From assembly GCA_937881735.1 (NCBI GenBank), contig CALGEH010000036.1, positions 1-38,159 on the forward strand: a stretch of 38,159 nt of DNA. The letters are read 5' to 3'. Below, one piece after another: positions 19,327 to 29,638 of this stretch. This stretch comes from an uncultured Shimia sp. (lineage in GTDB: Bacteria > Pseudomonadota > Alphaproteobacteria > Rhodobacterales > Rhodobacteraceae). Under the pieces are notes generated by a model. The model was given only the letters and a program-made list of their open reading frames with translations. It did not search any database and was not told the origin of the DNA. The position numbers were made by a program, and so were the translations under genes. Each line of letters starts with the position of its first letter. The stretch's first letter is position 1.

Positions 19327-20361
19327 ATGGCTGAAACGAAGACGATCCTGCGTGCATTGGCTGGTGAAACACTGCCCACGCCACCGATCTGGATGATGCG
19401 GCAGGCCGGGCGCTATCTGCCCGAGTATAAAGCCACCCGCGCCGAGGCCGGGGATTTTCTGTCGCTTTGCTACAACAGCGATCTGGCCACCGAGGTGACC
19501 CTTCAGCCGATTCGCCGCTATGGGTTCGATGCCGCCATTCTCTTTGCAGATATCTTGTTGGTCCCACAGGCGCTCGGCGCGGATTTGTGGTTTGTGACCG
19601 GTGAGGGGCCACGCCTCTCGACCATCACCAGCGAGGCGGATTTTGCCAAGCTGGGTGGCAAGGACGACATTCACGAGACGCTGAACCCCATTTACCAGAC
19701 CGTGCGCAACCTGCGCGGCGCGCTGCCCGCCGAGACGACGCTCATTGGCTTTGCCGGCGCGCCATGGACGGTGGCCACCTATATGATTGCGGGCAAAGGC
19801 ACGCCGGATCAGGCCCCGGCCCATGCCCTGAAAGGCACCCATCCGGCGGTGTTCGACGCACTGATGGCCCGGATCACCGAAGCCACAATCGAATACCTCT
19901 CGATGCAGATTGAAGCGGGCGCCGAAGTGGTCAAGATCTTCGACAGCTGGGCAGGATCGCTCAAAGGGGCGGATTTCGAGAAATATGCGCTGGAGCCCAC
20001 CAAAGAGATCATTGCGGCCCTCAAGGCGCGCCACCCTGATACGCCGATCATCGCTTTCCCGCGTGAGGCGGGCGAGAACTACATCGGATTCGCCAAGGCT
20101 ACTGGTGCTGATTGCGTCGCAATCGACGACTCGGTCACCGCAGAATGGGCCGCGCAAAACGTGCAGATCGATGGCTGTGTGCAGGGTAACCTCAAATCCT
20201 CGCATATGGTCACGGGCGGCGATGCGCTTGTCTCTGAGACGCGGCGGATTGTCGACGCGCTCAAGGGCGGGCCGCATATCTTCAACCTCGGCCACGGCAT
20301 CACGCCCGATGCAGACCCCGAAAACGTGCAACTGATGATCGACACGGTGCGGGGCAGCTAA
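19327..20361 (+). CDS. hemE: uroporphyrinogen decarboxylase
   Basis: [65 protein letters not shown]. Confidence 0.97.
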   Translation: MAETKTILRALAGETLPTPPIWMMRQAGRYLPEYKATRAEAGDFLSLCYNSDLATEVTLQPIRRYGFDAAILFADILLVPQALGADLWFVTGEGPRLSTITSEADFAKLGGKDDIHETLNPIYQTVRNLRGALPAETTLIGFAGAPWTVATYMIAGKGTPDQAPAHALKGTHPAVFDALMARITEATIEYLSMQIEAGAEVVKIFDSWAGSLKGADFEKYALEPTKEIIAALKARHPDTPIIAFPREAGENYIGFAKATGADCVAIDDSVTAEWAAQNVQIDGCVQGNLKSSHMVTGGDALVSETRRIVDALKGGPHIFNLGHGITPDADPENVQLMIDTVRGS

Positions 20362-20378
20362 AGCCCAATGTGCAGCGC

Positions 20379-20750
20379 CTAGCGCTTTTTGCGCAGCCTG
20401 CCGGGGGTCTTGCTATGAAACCCCGGCGGCCGCTTGGCGACCCAACGCGCAAAACGCTCCAGCCTTGGATGGGCGCACAATGCCTCGGGCGTATTGAACT
20501 CCCGTGCCAATTCGGCCTCGGTCAGGGTCGCGTGGATCTCATTGTGACAGATCTGATGCAGCAAAACGACGGGACCGCCCTTGCCGCCTTTCAGCTTCGG
20601 AATGAGGTGATGCAGGCTCTGCTTGGCTTCCCTTGGGATGGGCCGTAGGCAGAGCGGGCAAAGAGGCACATCGTCCAAGGCGGGTTGATCCTTTGCATGG
20701 GTCAGGGCAAGAGGATGTGTGTAGAGCCCCAAAAGGCAAGGGATGCGCAT
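20379..20750 (-). CDS. HNH endonuclease family protein
   Basis: CPLCLRPIPREAKQSLHHLIPKLKGGKGGPVVLLHQICHNEIHATLTEAEL (zinc CxxC / HH...H..CHN HNH motif). True start uncertain; may lie downstream of 20750. Confidence 0.83.
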   Translation of the reverse strand: MRIPCLLGLYTHPLALTHAKDQPALDDVPLCPLCLRPIPREAKQSLHHLIPKLKGGKGGPVVLLHQICHNEIHATLTEAELAREFNTPEALCAHPRLERFARWVAKRPPGFHSKTPGRLRKKR

Positions 20751-22083
20751 GGAAAACCCACCTGAGATCGTGCTGCAAGCGATGGACTATGCCCGCCAGG
20801 GCTGGGACTTGGCGCAAGGCTGGCTCTTGAGCCCCGCTGCTTGGTCACAATTCGCCATCCTTATCGCAGCTTATCTTCTGGCGGTGCTGGTCAGCCGCAA
20901 ACTCCGCCCGTTTATCATCCGCCTCCTCACCCCACCCGAAGAGCAAGAGCACGTCATCGCCCAAGCGCGCCGCTTCGTGCTGCTCCTCGTGCCGCTGGTC
21001 CTGCCCCTTCTGGCCTATGCGTTCACCGGGATCGGCGAAAGCGTGACGCGCTCGATCTTCGGCTCGGGCGAGGTGATCGCGTTCGGCAAGCGGGTCTTCT
21101 TGTTCCTCGCGGTACGCGTGTTGGTCCGCGACATCCTCAAAGAGCCGTTCCTGCGCCTTCTCGGCCGCTATGTGCTCATGCCGGTGGCCGCACTCTATAC
21201 GGTGGGCGCGCTTGAGGCAGTGACGGCGGCGCTTCGGTCCACGGTCGTGCCGCTCGGCAATATGTCGTTCGATCTTTTGTGGCTCATTCAGGGCATCGTC
21301 GCGGGCGGGATCATCTTCTGGTTCGGGCGCTGGTCCAATGATCAGTCGACCACCTACCTCTCCCGACAAGAGGAGATGCGCCCCGCCACACGCCAGCTTG
21401 CCGCCAAGGCCGCCGAGATCACCATTTTCGGCGCAGCCTTCCTCATCTTGATGAATTTCATGGGCATATCGCTCACCTCGCTTGCGGTTCTGGGGGGCGC
21501 GATTGGTGTGGGCCTGGGCTTTGGTCTGCAAAAGATCGCGGCGAATTTCATCTCAGGCGTAATCCTTTTGCTGGAAGGGCAGGCGACAGTTGGCGACTAT
21601 GTAGAGCTTGACGGCGGCGAGGCGGGCACGATCATCCGGACCACCGCCCGCGCGATGATACTGGAGACTTTCGATGGTCGCTGGATCGTGGTGCCAAACG
21701 AGGATTTCATCACCACCCGCGTGGTGAATTATTCCGATCAAGGCAGCGCGAACCGTTTTGAGGCCGCGTTTTCCGTAAGCTACGACACCGATATCAACCT
21801 CGTCCCCAGCATCATCGAGGCGGCGGTGGCCAAGCACCCAGACGTTCTCGGCGCGCCCCAGCCCCCCGATTGCGAGCTGCGCTGCTTTGCCGATAGCGGC
21901 GTGGAATTCGCCGTGGAGTTCTGGGTCAACGGTCTGGATGACGGTAAGAACAAATACACCTCCGATGTGCTCTTCCTCATTTGGAACGCGCTCAAAGAAC
22001 ACAATATCGAGATTCCATTTCCCCAACGCGTCTTGCATCACAAAGGGCTGCCGGAGAGCGTAACCCGCATGCAAGACACATGA
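20749..22083 (+). CDS. mechanosensitive ion channel, MscS family
   Basis: Multi-TM N-terminus, SLAVLGGAIGVGLGFGLQKIAANFISGVILLLEGQATVGDYVELDGGEAGTIIRTTARAMILETFDGRWIVVPNEDFITTRVVNYSD. Alternative ATG at 20743. Confidence 0.93.
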   Translation: MENPPEIVLQAMDYARQGWDLAQGWLLSPAAWSQFAILIAAYLLAVLVSRKLRPFIIRLLTPPEEQEHVIAQARRFVLLLVPLVLPLLAYAFTGIGESVTRSIFGSGEVIAFGKRVFLFLAVRVLVRDILKEPFLRLLGRYVLMPVAALYTVGALEAVTAALRSTVVPLGNMSFDLLWLIQGIVAGGIIFWFGRWSNDQSTTYLSRQEEMRPATRQLAAKAAEITIFGAAFLILMNFMGISLTSLAVLGGAIGVGLGFGLQKIAANFISGVILLLEGQATVGDYVELDGGEAGTIIRTTARAMILETFDGRWIVVPNEDFITTRVVNYSDQGSANRFEAAFSVSYDTDINLVPSIIEAAVAKHPDVLGAPQPPDCELRCFADSGVEFAVEFWVNGLDDGKNKYTSDVLFLIWNALKEHNIEIPFPQRVLHHKGLPESVTRMQDT

Positions 22084-23261
22084 GCCACGCGCTCATCATC
22101 GGCGCGGGGCCAGCGGGGCTGATGGCTGCCGAAACCTTGGCCGAGGCGGGGCATAGCGTCGAGGTGGCAGAGGCCATGCCATCGCCAGGGCGCAAGTTCC
22201 TGATGGCGGGCAAGTCGGGGTTGAACCTCACCAAGTCCGAGGATTTCGGAGCGTTTACAGCCGCCTACGAATGCCCCGAGATCGCACCGATGCTGGAGGC
22301 TTTTGGCCCGATGCAGGCGCAGGCTTGGGCCGAAAGTTTGGAGCAGCCGCTCTTCACAGGTACAACGGGGCGCGTGTTCCCCAAGGCAATGAAGGCCTCA
22401 CCGCTTCTGCGCGGATGGCTGGCACGGCTGGATGGGTTGGGTGTGACACTGCGCCGCCGCTGGCGCTGGACCGGGTGGGACGGCGATGCGTGGCTCTTTG
22501 AGACGCCCGAGGGCACACAGCGCCTCACCCCCGATGTGGCCGTCATGGCCTGTGGCGGAGCAAGCTGGGCGCGGCTCGGCTCGGACGGCGCGTGGGCTGC
22601 GCAACTGGCAGACCACGTGGCTCCGTTTCAGCCCGCCAATATGGGCCTGCGCCGGGTTTGGTCGGACCATATGCGCCCCTATTTCGGCACGCCGATCAAA
22701 GGCACGGGGCTTAACGCGGGCGAGACACAAGGGCGCGGCGAGTTCGTCATCACCGCAAACGGCCTTGAGGGCGGCGGCATCTATGCGCTGTCAAAGACGC
22801 TCCGCACCGGCGCGCCGCTGATCCTCGATCTGATGCCAGACCTCAGCGAGGATGAGATTCGCACCCGCCTCAGCCGCCCGCGCGGCAAGGCCAGTCTCGG
22901 CACGCATATTCGCAAGACCCTGCGCCTTGCGCCCGTAAAACAAGCGCTGCTGATGGAACTGGCCCGCCCCTTGCCAGATGATCTCGCCCCCGTGATCAAG
23001 GCCCTGTCGCTCACCCATGACGGCCCCGCCCCGATGGATGGCGCAATCTCGACAGCGGGCGGCCTGCGCTGGGACGCGCTGGACGAGAGCCTCATGCTGC
23101 GCGACCGTCCCGGCACGTTCGCGGCGGGTGAAATGCTCGATTGGGAGGCACCCACGGGCGGTTATCTCATCACCGGCTGCATGGCCACGGGGCTCTGGGC
23201 GGGGCGCGCAGCGGCGCACTACGCCGCGATTGCCAAGCCGGGCACCCCCGTGCCAAGTTGA
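22080..23261 (+). CDS. NAD(P)/FAD-dependent oxidoreductase, HI0933/TIGR03862-like flavoprotein
   Basis: MSHALIIGAGPAGLMAAETLAEAGHSVEVAEAMPSPGRKFLMAGKSGLNLTKSE, end STAGGLRWDALDESLMLRDRPGTFAAGEMLDWEAPTGGYLITGCMATG; ATGA overlap with mscS stop. Confidence 0.9.
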   Translation: MSHALIIGAGPAGLMAAETLAEAGHSVEVAEAMPSPGRKFLMAGKSGLNLTKSEDFGAFTAAYECPEIAPMLEAFGPMQAQAWAESLEQPLFTGTTGRVFPKAMKASPLLRGWLARLDGLGVTLRRRWRWTGWDGDAWLFETPEGTQRLTPDVAVMACGGASWARLGSDGAWAAQLADHVAPFQPANMGLRRVWSDHMRPYFGTPIKGTGLNAGETQGRGEFVITANGLEGGGIYALSKTLRTGAPLILDLMPDLSEDEIRTRLSRPRGKASLGTHIRKTLRLAPVKQALLMELARPLPDDLAPVIKALSLTHDGPAPMDGAISTAGGLRWDALDESLMLRDRPGTFAAGEMLDWEAPTGGYLITGCMATGLWAGRAAAHYAAIAKPGTPVPS

Positions 23262-23287
23262 ACCCGCACGAAAAAAGGACGCATCCC

Positions 23288-23725
23288 ATGCCCACCACCG
23301 GTTCCTGCCTTTGCGGCGCGGCGACATTCACCCTTGCCGAGACGCCCAAACATATGGGCGCATGCCATTGCGGGCAGTGCCGCAAATGGTCCGGCGGCGT
23401 GCTTTTGTCGGTGGAAGTGGCCCCGGACGCCATAACCATCTCCACGGGCGAGACGATCACGGCCTTCAAATCATCCGACTGGGGCGAGCGGGCGTTTTGC
23501 AGCGCCTGCGGAAGCTCGCTTTACTTCCGGCTTACAGCTCCCGGCCCGATGCAAGGCACCTACTACATCAGCGCAGGCACGCTAGATGCGGGCGACCCAG
23601 CCCTGCACGAAGAGCTTTTCATCGACGAAAAGCCCGCAGGATACGCTCTGCAAGGGCAGCACAAAATGATCACTGGTCCAGAGTTTTTCGCCATGATCGA
23701 AGAGGCCATGAAGCCTCAGAGCTGA
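23288..23725 (+). CDS. GFA (glutathione-dependent formaldehyde-activating-like) family zinc protein
   Basis: GSCLCGAATFTL, GACHCGQCRKWSGG, FCSACGSSLYFR: Cys pattern of the GFA/CENP-V fold. Confidence 0.9.
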   Translation: MPTTGSCLCGAATFTLAETPKHMGACHCGQCRKWSGGVLLSVEVAPDAITISTGETITAFKSSDWGERAFCSACGSSLYFRLTAPGPMQGTYYISAGTLDAGDPALHEELFIDEKPAGYALQGQHKMITGPEFFAMIEEAMKPQS

Positions 23726-24471
23726 TCGCGCAGAAATTCCAGGATAAGCGCCTGAACCCCGGCGTCGCCTGATGTCCAATGCTGATCAAAAAGCGGATCG
23801 GGGGCGGTGAACACGACCGAGCGGTCATTGGTGTCCATGAACTCCCCGCAATCTCCGCGCAGGACGGGCAGGCGAAACCACGGATCGCGCTTGCCCACCA
23901 GCGACAGAACCGGCTCCGCTTCAGGCGCGGCAAGCCCGATGTATTCCGGCCAGCCCGCGTTGCAGGTCCAGCCCTCGATCACCCTTGCCACCAAAGGCGC
24001 GCCGGTGAACGTGGCCGCCGTGATGGCCCCCTCGCTATGGCCCGCCAGAATGATCGGCGCCTGCGTCAGCGCGCGGATCTGCGCAATCGCATGGCCCACC
24101 TCGGCCTGGCGCCAGCTCAGAACGGCACGGTGCAGGCCGCCTTCCGGCCCCTCAGGACGGCAGCTTACGGGCTTGTCACTGCGTGCAAAACTGTCAGGGG
24201 CCACAAAGACATAGCCCGCCTCTGCATACATCCGTCCCGCCGCATGGGCGATCTCGATGAGGCCGGAGCAGCCATGCATGTAGAGAACGACTGCGGGGAC
24301 ATCAAAGAGATGCACGGCCAGATCAGCCACCGTCCCCTGCTCCGCCCCCTGCCCGCCCGGTATATAGACGAGCGCGCCCTCATAGGTCCGGGCAAGCTCC
24401 GTCGCATCGCGGGCCGTCTCGGCAAAAGCAGGGGCCGCAACCATGCAAAGAAGGGCCAAAATCCGCCTCAA
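23716..24471 (-). CDS. secreted alpha/beta hydrolase (dienelactone hydrolase-like)
   Basis: Signal peptide MRRILALLCMVAAPAFA, VVLYMHGCSGL, nucleophile elbow LAGHSEGAITAA; ATGA overlap with holA stop. Confidence 0.8.
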   Translation of the reverse strand: MRRILALLCMVAAPAFAETARDATELARTYEGALVYIPGGQGAEQGTVADLAVHLFDVPAVVLYMHGCSGLIEIAHAAGRMYAEAGYVFVAPDSFARSDKPVSCRPEGPEGGLHRAVLSWRQAEVGHAIAQIRALTQAPIILAGHSEGAITAATFTGAPLVARVIEGWTCNAGWPEYIGLAAPEAEPVLSLVGKRDPWFRLPVLRGDCGEFMDTNDRSVVFTAPDPLFDQHWTSGDAGVQALILEFLRDQL

Positions 24472-25493
24472 CGCCGCGCCAACATAGCCAGCCGGATGAG
24501 CGCGCGTTCAACCACCGCCATCTGCGGCGCGGTCTGCGCGGCGGAGCGCATTTGCAGATCGGTCTCGGTCAAAAGGCTCAGAGCCATCTCAAGGTTTGGC
24601 GCACCCCAGCTCGATGCCTGCCGGATCATTCGGTCCCGACGCGGGCCAAAGACGGGCGGGCGCATCCGCGCGATGCCCTGGCTCGCCCCGCCGGGATCGG
24701 CGGCAGCGGTGTAGAGCGTGCGGAAATGGCGCGTGGCGGCGATACAAAGCGCCACGGGCTGCACGCCTTGGGCCCGCAACCGCTTCATGATCGGGCCAAT
24801 CTCGCCCGACCGCGCCTCGGCCACAATATGCAGCACATCATCCAGATCCGCCTCCACGGACGCAGGAGCACAAAGCGCGATCTCATGGGAGGTCAAAGGC
24901 GTGGCATCGCCCAGTTTGTAAAGCGCGATCTTCTCGATCGTCTGGCGCAGATCACCGGGATCCAGCGCGCGGGCGAGATCTGTCAGATCGCGCATCGCAT
25001 CATGGCCGGGCATGGGCAACCCGGCGGCGGAGAGCATCGCCTCAAGCTCCCCCCGGCTGGGCGGGTCGTCATAAATGCCCGCCGCATAGGCATTCTTGTG
25101 GGCCTCAAACGCCTTGCGCAGCTTAGAGGTGGGCTTGAGCTGACCGGCGGTCACGATGATCTGGGCGTCACCCTCGCGCCAATCGGCAAGGGCCGCAAGG
25201 ATGGGTGCCGCCAGCGCCTCGGTCGCGTCCTCGACAAAGGCCACGCGCGGGCCGGGGAAAAAGCTCTGGGCCTTGACCGCATCATCCAGACGCGCGGGGT
25301 CCTTACGCAGCTCACCCGCTGGCATCCTTGCGAGGCGCATCTCCTCCTCGCCCTGTGGGCCAATGAGGGCAGCGATCACCTCCTGCCGCTTCAGCGCGAT
25401 GCGCATGGCGTCCGCGCCATAGATCAAAAGGCCCGTGCGCTGCGCCTCAGGGCGGGCAAAATAACCCGGCGCATCGCGGGGCCCGAGCTTCAT
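24468..25493 (-). CDS. holA: DNA polymerase III subunit delta
   Basis: LLIYGADAMRIALKRQEVIAAL, PGPRVAFVEDATEALAAPILAAL, LDDVLHIVAEARSGEIGPIMKRLRAQGVQPVALCIAATRHFRTLYTA; downstream of leuS. Confidence 0.92.
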   Translation of the reverse strand: MKLGPRDAPGYFARPEAQRTGLLIYGADAMRIALKRQEVIAALIGPQGEEEMRLARMPAGELRKDPARLDDAVKAQSFFPGPRVAFVEDATEALAAPILAALADWREGDAQIIVTAGQLKPTSKLRKAFEAHKNAYAAGIYDDPPSRGELEAMLSAAGLPMPGHDAMRDLTDLARALDPGDLRQTIEKIALYKLGDATPLTSHEIALCAPASVEADLDDVLHIVAEARSGEIGPIMKRLRAQGVQPVALCIAATRHFRTLYTAAADPGGASQGIARMRPPVFGPRRDRMIRQASSWGAPNLEMALSLLTETDLQMRSAAQTAPQMAVVERALIRLAMLARR

Positions 25494-25520
25494 TGCCCGG
25501 ACCTGCGAAGAGGCGGGTGA

Positions 25521-28235
25521 TCAAACGACGACATTCACGATCCGTCCGGGGACGACGATGACTTTCTTGGGCTGGGCCCCATCCAGCGCCCGGATCACAG
25601 CATCGAGTGCGAGGGCGGTTTTTTCAACCTCATCTTTGGGCATGTCGGCGGGCACATTGATCTCACCCCGCCGCTTGCCGTTAATCTGCACAGGCAGTGT
25701 GATGGTGGCATCAACCAGCATGGCCTCATCCGCGACGGGCCAAGGCGCGGTAGCAGCGAGACCCGTATGGCCGAGCATTTGCCACAGCTCCTCCGCCAGA
25801 TGCGGCGTCATGGGTGACATGAGCTGCGCCAAGGCACTGGCCGCTTCGCGCTTGGCCGCGCCACCAGCGGTGGATTTCGCGAGGGTCGCCGTGAACGCAT
25901 AGAGCCGGGCAATTGCGGCGTTGAAGCCAAACGCCTCGACACCCGCCGTGACCGCCTGAATGGTCTTGTGCATGTCGCGCAAGAGCGCCTCATCCGCCTC
26001 TTGCGGGGTGTCATCGGCTGTTACGATCTCTGATACGATCCGGTGTACGCGGGCGAGGTGCTTGTGCGCCGCCTCCGCGCCCGAGGCCGTCCACTCCACG
26101 TCCCGCTCGGGCGGGCTGTCCGACAGGACAAACCAGCGGGCGGTGTCGGCACCATAAGCCGAGATGATACTGATCGGGTCCACCACGTTCTTCTTGGATT
26201 TGGACATCTTGGCGGAGGGGATGATCTCCACCGCCGTCCCGTCCGCCAGCTTGCCGTCCGTCACTTCCTCGGGCAGGTGATAGATCGGGCGACCATTCGG
26301 GCCGGGCGTTTGGTAGATCTCATGTGTCACCATCCCTTGGGTGAAGAGCGCGTCAAACGGCTCAATCGCCTTCTCGGGCAAATGCCCGGTAATCTGCATC
26401 GCGCGGGCGAAAAAGCGTGAGTAAAGGAGGTGCAGGATCGCGTGCTCCACCCCGCCGATATACTGATCCACATTCATCCAATAGGAGGCCGCCTCCATAT
26501 CCGTGGGCGTGGCGGCGTGAGGCGCGGTGAAGCGGGCGAAATACCACGAGCTGTCCACGAATGTGTCCATCGTATCCGTCTCGCGCCGGGCGGGCGCGCC
26601 ACAGGCGGGACAGGGCGTGTCGCGCCATGTCGGGTGGCGGTCGAGCGGGTTGCCGGGCACGTCGAAGGTGACATCATCGGGCAGACGGATGGGCAGGTTT
26701 TCCTTGGCCTCGGGCACCACGCCGCAGGTCTCGCAATGCACGACTGGAATGGGGCAGCCCCAATAGCGTTGGCGCGAGAGGCCCCAATCACGCAGGCGGA
26801 ATTTAGTGACGCCCTGGCCCACGCCTTGCGCCTCGCAGAAGGCGATGGCGGCGTCGATGGCCTCTTCGCCGGTCGCCTCTTCAGCCCAGTTGAAAGGCTT
26901 CACCCACCTAACTTTCTCTGACTTCTGAGGCTCATATGCCACTCGCCCGATACCCCAAGCAATTTGGTCGGTAAGGCTTTCACCGTCTTGGTCAAATTTA
27001 TGCGGCAAGGAAAAGGCATCATGGTCAAGGAAGTCGAAATGTCCGGGCTTACCTTGCGCTTGATCGAAAGACGGCCAGAATTCTTCCGGTATTGCACCAT
27101 TAAACTTATCGACAACCTTGACGTTCCCCGGGAGATAAGCTGGAGCGAAGGTAGGAATGACGGGCAAGCCGTATTTCCGGGCGAAATCTAAATCACGCTG
27201 GTCATGGGCCGGGCAGCCGAAGATTGCGCCCGTGCCGTAATCCATCAAGATGAAGTTCGCCACATAGACCGGCAGTTCCCAAGCCGTGTCAAACGGATGG
27301 CGCACGCGCAGGCCGGTATCGAACCCCATTTTTTCTGCCGTCTCAAGCGCCTCTTCGGTGGTCCCGCCCCGGCGACATTCAGCATTGAAGGCGGCAAGCT
27401 CGGGGTTTTCCTTCTCCAGCTGCTTGGCCAGCGGATGGTCCGGCGCGATGCCGAGAAAACTCGCGCCCAAAAGCGTGTCGGGCCGCGTGGTGTAGACCTC
27501 CACCCGGTCATGGCCCGCAGGCCCGTCGATGAGACCAAACGCAAACTGAAGCCCGCGCGATTTGCCGATCCAGTTCTCCTGCATCAGCCGCACCTTTGCG
27601 GGCCAATTCTCAAGCCCGTCCAGCGCGCCCAAAAGCTCATCCGCCATGGACGAAATCGCGAAGAACCACTGCGTCAGCTCGCGCCGCTCCACCTCCGCGC
27701 CCGAGCGCCAACCGCGGCCATTCTCGACCTGCTCATTGGCGAGAACGGTCATATCCACCGGGTCCCAGTTCACCACGGCGTTCTTGCGGTAAACGAGCCC
27801 GGCCTCCAGCATATCGAGAAAAAGCGCCTGCTGTTGCCCGTAATATTCCGGATCACAGGTGGCGAATTCGCGGCTCCAGTCAATCGAGAGGCCCAGGGGC
27901 TTCATCTGATCGCGCATGTCCGCGATATTCTGATAGGTCCAATCCTTGGGGTGCCCCCCGCTGGCCATCGCCGCATTCTCAGCGGGCATCCCGAAGGCGT
28001 CCCAGCCCATTGGATGCAGCACGTTATGGCCGGTCGCAATCCGGTGGCGCGCGATCACATCGCCCATCGTGTAGTTGCGCACATGACCCATGTGGATGCG
28101 GCCAGACGGATAGGGGAACATTTCCAGCACGTAATATTTGGGCTTCTCGGATCCGGCCTCGGCACGAAAAATCCCGGCCTCATCCCAGGCTTTTTGCCAT
28201 TTTGCTTCGATCTCGGCGGCGGAATAGCGCGACAT
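25521..28235 (-). CDS. leuS: leucyl-tRNA synthetase
   Basis: 904 aa; [22 protein letters not shown] (HIGH-type), [13 protein letters not shown] editing Thr region, [49 protein letters not shown]. Confidence 0.97.
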   Translation of the reverse strand: MSRYSAAEIEAKWQKAWDEAGIFRAEAGSEKPKYYVLEMFPYPSGRIHMGHVRNYTMGDVIARHRIATGHNVLHPMGWDAFGMPAENAAMASGGHPKDWTYQNIADMRDQMKPLGLSIDWSREFATCDPEYYGQQQALFLDMLEAGLVYRKNAVVNWDPVDMTVLANEQVENGRGWRSGAEVERRELTQWFFAISSMADELLGALDGLENWPAKVRLMQENWIGKSRGLQFAFGLIDGPAGHDRVEVYTTRPDTLLGASFLGIAPDHPLAKQLEKENPELAAFNAECRRGGTTEEALETAEKMGFDTGLRVRHPFDTAWELPVYVANFILMDYGTGAIFGCPAHDQRDLDFARKYGLPVIPTFAPAYLPGNVKVVDKFNGAIPEEFWPSFDQAQGKPGHFDFLDHDAFSLPHKFDQDGESLTDQIAWGIGRVAYEPQKSEKVRWVKPFNWAEEATGEEAIDAAIAFCEAQGVGQGVTKFRLRDWGLSRQRYWGCPIPVVHCETCGVVPEAKENLPIRLPDDVTFDVPGNPLDRHPTWRDTPCPACGAPARRETDTMDTFVDSSWYFARFTAPHAATPTDMEAASYWMNVDQYIGGVEHAILHLLYSRFFARAMQITGHLPEKAIEPFDALFTQGMVTHEIYQTPGPNGRPIYHLPEEVTDGKLADGTAVEIIPSAKMSKSKKNVVDPISIISAYGADTARWFVLSDSPPERDVEWTASGAEAAHKHLARVHRIVSEIVTADDTPQEADEALLRDMHKTIQAVTAGVEAFGFNAAIARLYAFTATLAKSTAGGAAKREAASALAQLMSPMTPHLAEELWQMLGHTGLAATAPWPVADEAMLVDATITLPVQINGKRRGEINVPADMPKDEVEKTALALDAVIRALDGAQPKKVIVVPGRIVNVVV

Positions 28236-28381
28236 TGGGGCGGCCCTCTTCGGTCAAATATGCGTGGCGTCGGTGATAGGCCCAAGGGCGCAGGGCGTCC
28301 AGTGGCAAGCACGCAAAAACCGAAGCCTATGCAGGGGATGGGACGCTGCCTATAAGGGGCAAAACGACGCGAGGCAGAGCC

Positions 28382-29632
28382 ATGAATATCCTTTTCATCC
28401 ACCAAAATTTCCCCGGGCAATGGAAGCATCTGGCCCCAGCCCTTGCGGCGGCAGGTCATAGCTGCACGGCGCTGACCCTGCGGGTGACTAAGCAGAGCAA
28501 TTGGCAAGGCGTGCGCGTGCTGCCCTATGCCCTGCCCAAACGGGCGGCGCAGAAGGTCCATCCGTGGCTTGTGGATCTCGACACCAAGGTGACGCGGGCC
28601 GAGGCGTGCTACCGGGCGGCGGCCAAGATGAAGGCACAGGGCTACACCCCCGATCTCATCCTCGCGCACCCCGGCTGGGGCGAGCCGATGTTTCTGCGCG
28701 ATCTGTGGCCCGGCGCGCGCATGGCGATCTATTGCGAGCTTTACCACAAGCCCGGCAAGCCGCATCTTGATTTCGACCCTGAGTTTCAATCCCGCGAACC
28801 CGAAGTGCAGCCCCTGCGCATCCGCCTGAAGAACGTCTACAACCACCTGCATTTCCCCATGGCCGAGGCGGGCATTTCGCCCACGCTGTTTCAGGCGGAT
28901 ACATTCCCGGCAGAGTTTCGCGACAAGATCACCGTCAGCCATGATGGCATCGATACTGTGGCCTCTGCGCCCGATCCACGCGTGAAGGTGCAACTGAAGG
29001 GTCATCCCGAGTTTACCCGCGACACCGAAGTGATCACCTTCGTGAACCGCAACCTTGAGCCTTATCGCGGCTATCATGTCTTTATGCGCGCCCTGCCGCG
29101 CCTCCTCAGGGAGCGGCCAAATGCACGGGTGATCCTCATCGGTGGTGATGAGGTGAGCTATGGCGCAGCACCCCCTAAGGGTCAGACATGGAAACAGATT
29201 TTTCGCGATGAAGTGTCAGATCAAATTTCACCAGAGGATTGGAAGCGCGTGCATTTTCTGGGCCGCATCCCGCATGAGGATTTCACCCGGATCTTGCAGC
29301 TGAGCCGTGTGCACGTCTATCTCACCTACCCGTTCGTGCTCAGCTGGTCCTTGATGGAGGCGATGTCGTGCGGAGCGGCGATCGTGGCCAGCGGGACGGA
29401 GCCTGTGCGCGAGGTGATTGAGGATTGGCAGACGGGACGCTTGGTGGATTTCTTTGATCGCGAGGCGCTTGTGGGTCAGATCAACGAGCTTTGCGAGGAC
29501 GCCGAAGCGCGCGCCACTTTGGGCGCAAACGCACGGGCCTTGATGCAGGATCAATATGACCTCAAGACCATCTGCCTGCCGCGACAACTCAAATGGGTGG
29601 ACGAGGTGATGGACCTGCCGCTGGTGCTGTAA
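28382..29632 (+). CDS. glycosyltransferase (GT4-like)
   Basis: MNILFIHQNFPGQWKHLAPALAAAGH; C-terminal RVHFLGRIPHEDFTRILQLSRVHVYLTYPFVLSWSLMEAMSCGAAIVASGTEPVREVIEDWQTGRLVDFFD (donor-binding domain). Confidence 0.9.
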   Translation: MNILFIHQNFPGQWKHLAPALAAAGHSCTALTLRVTKQSNWQGVRVLPYALPKRAAQKVHPWLVDLDTKVTRAEACYRAAAKMKAQGYTPDLILAHPGWGEPMFLRDLWPGARMAIYCELYHKPGKPHLDFDPEFQSREPEVQPLRIRLKNVYNHLHFPMAEAGISPTLFQADTFPAEFRDKITVSHDGIDTVASAPDPRVKVQLKGHPEFTRDTEVITFVNRNLEPYRGYHVFMRALPRLLRERPNARVILIGGDEVSYGAAPPKGQTWKQIFRDEVSDQISPEDWKRVHFLGRIPHEDFTRILQLSRVHVYLTYPFVLSWSLMEAMSCGAAIVASGTEPVREVIEDWQTGRLVDFFDREALVGQINELCEDAEARATLGANARALMQDQYDLKTICLPRQLKWVDEVMDLPLVL

Positions 29633-29638
29633 CCGGGC

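Noticed and set aside
19321-20331. 336-aa minus-strand ORF opposite hemE
   Set aside because: Shadow ORF; hemE on the plus strand is unambiguous.
27204-28355. 383-aa plus-strand ORF opposite leuS
   Set aside because: Shadow ORF antisense to conserved LeuS sequence.
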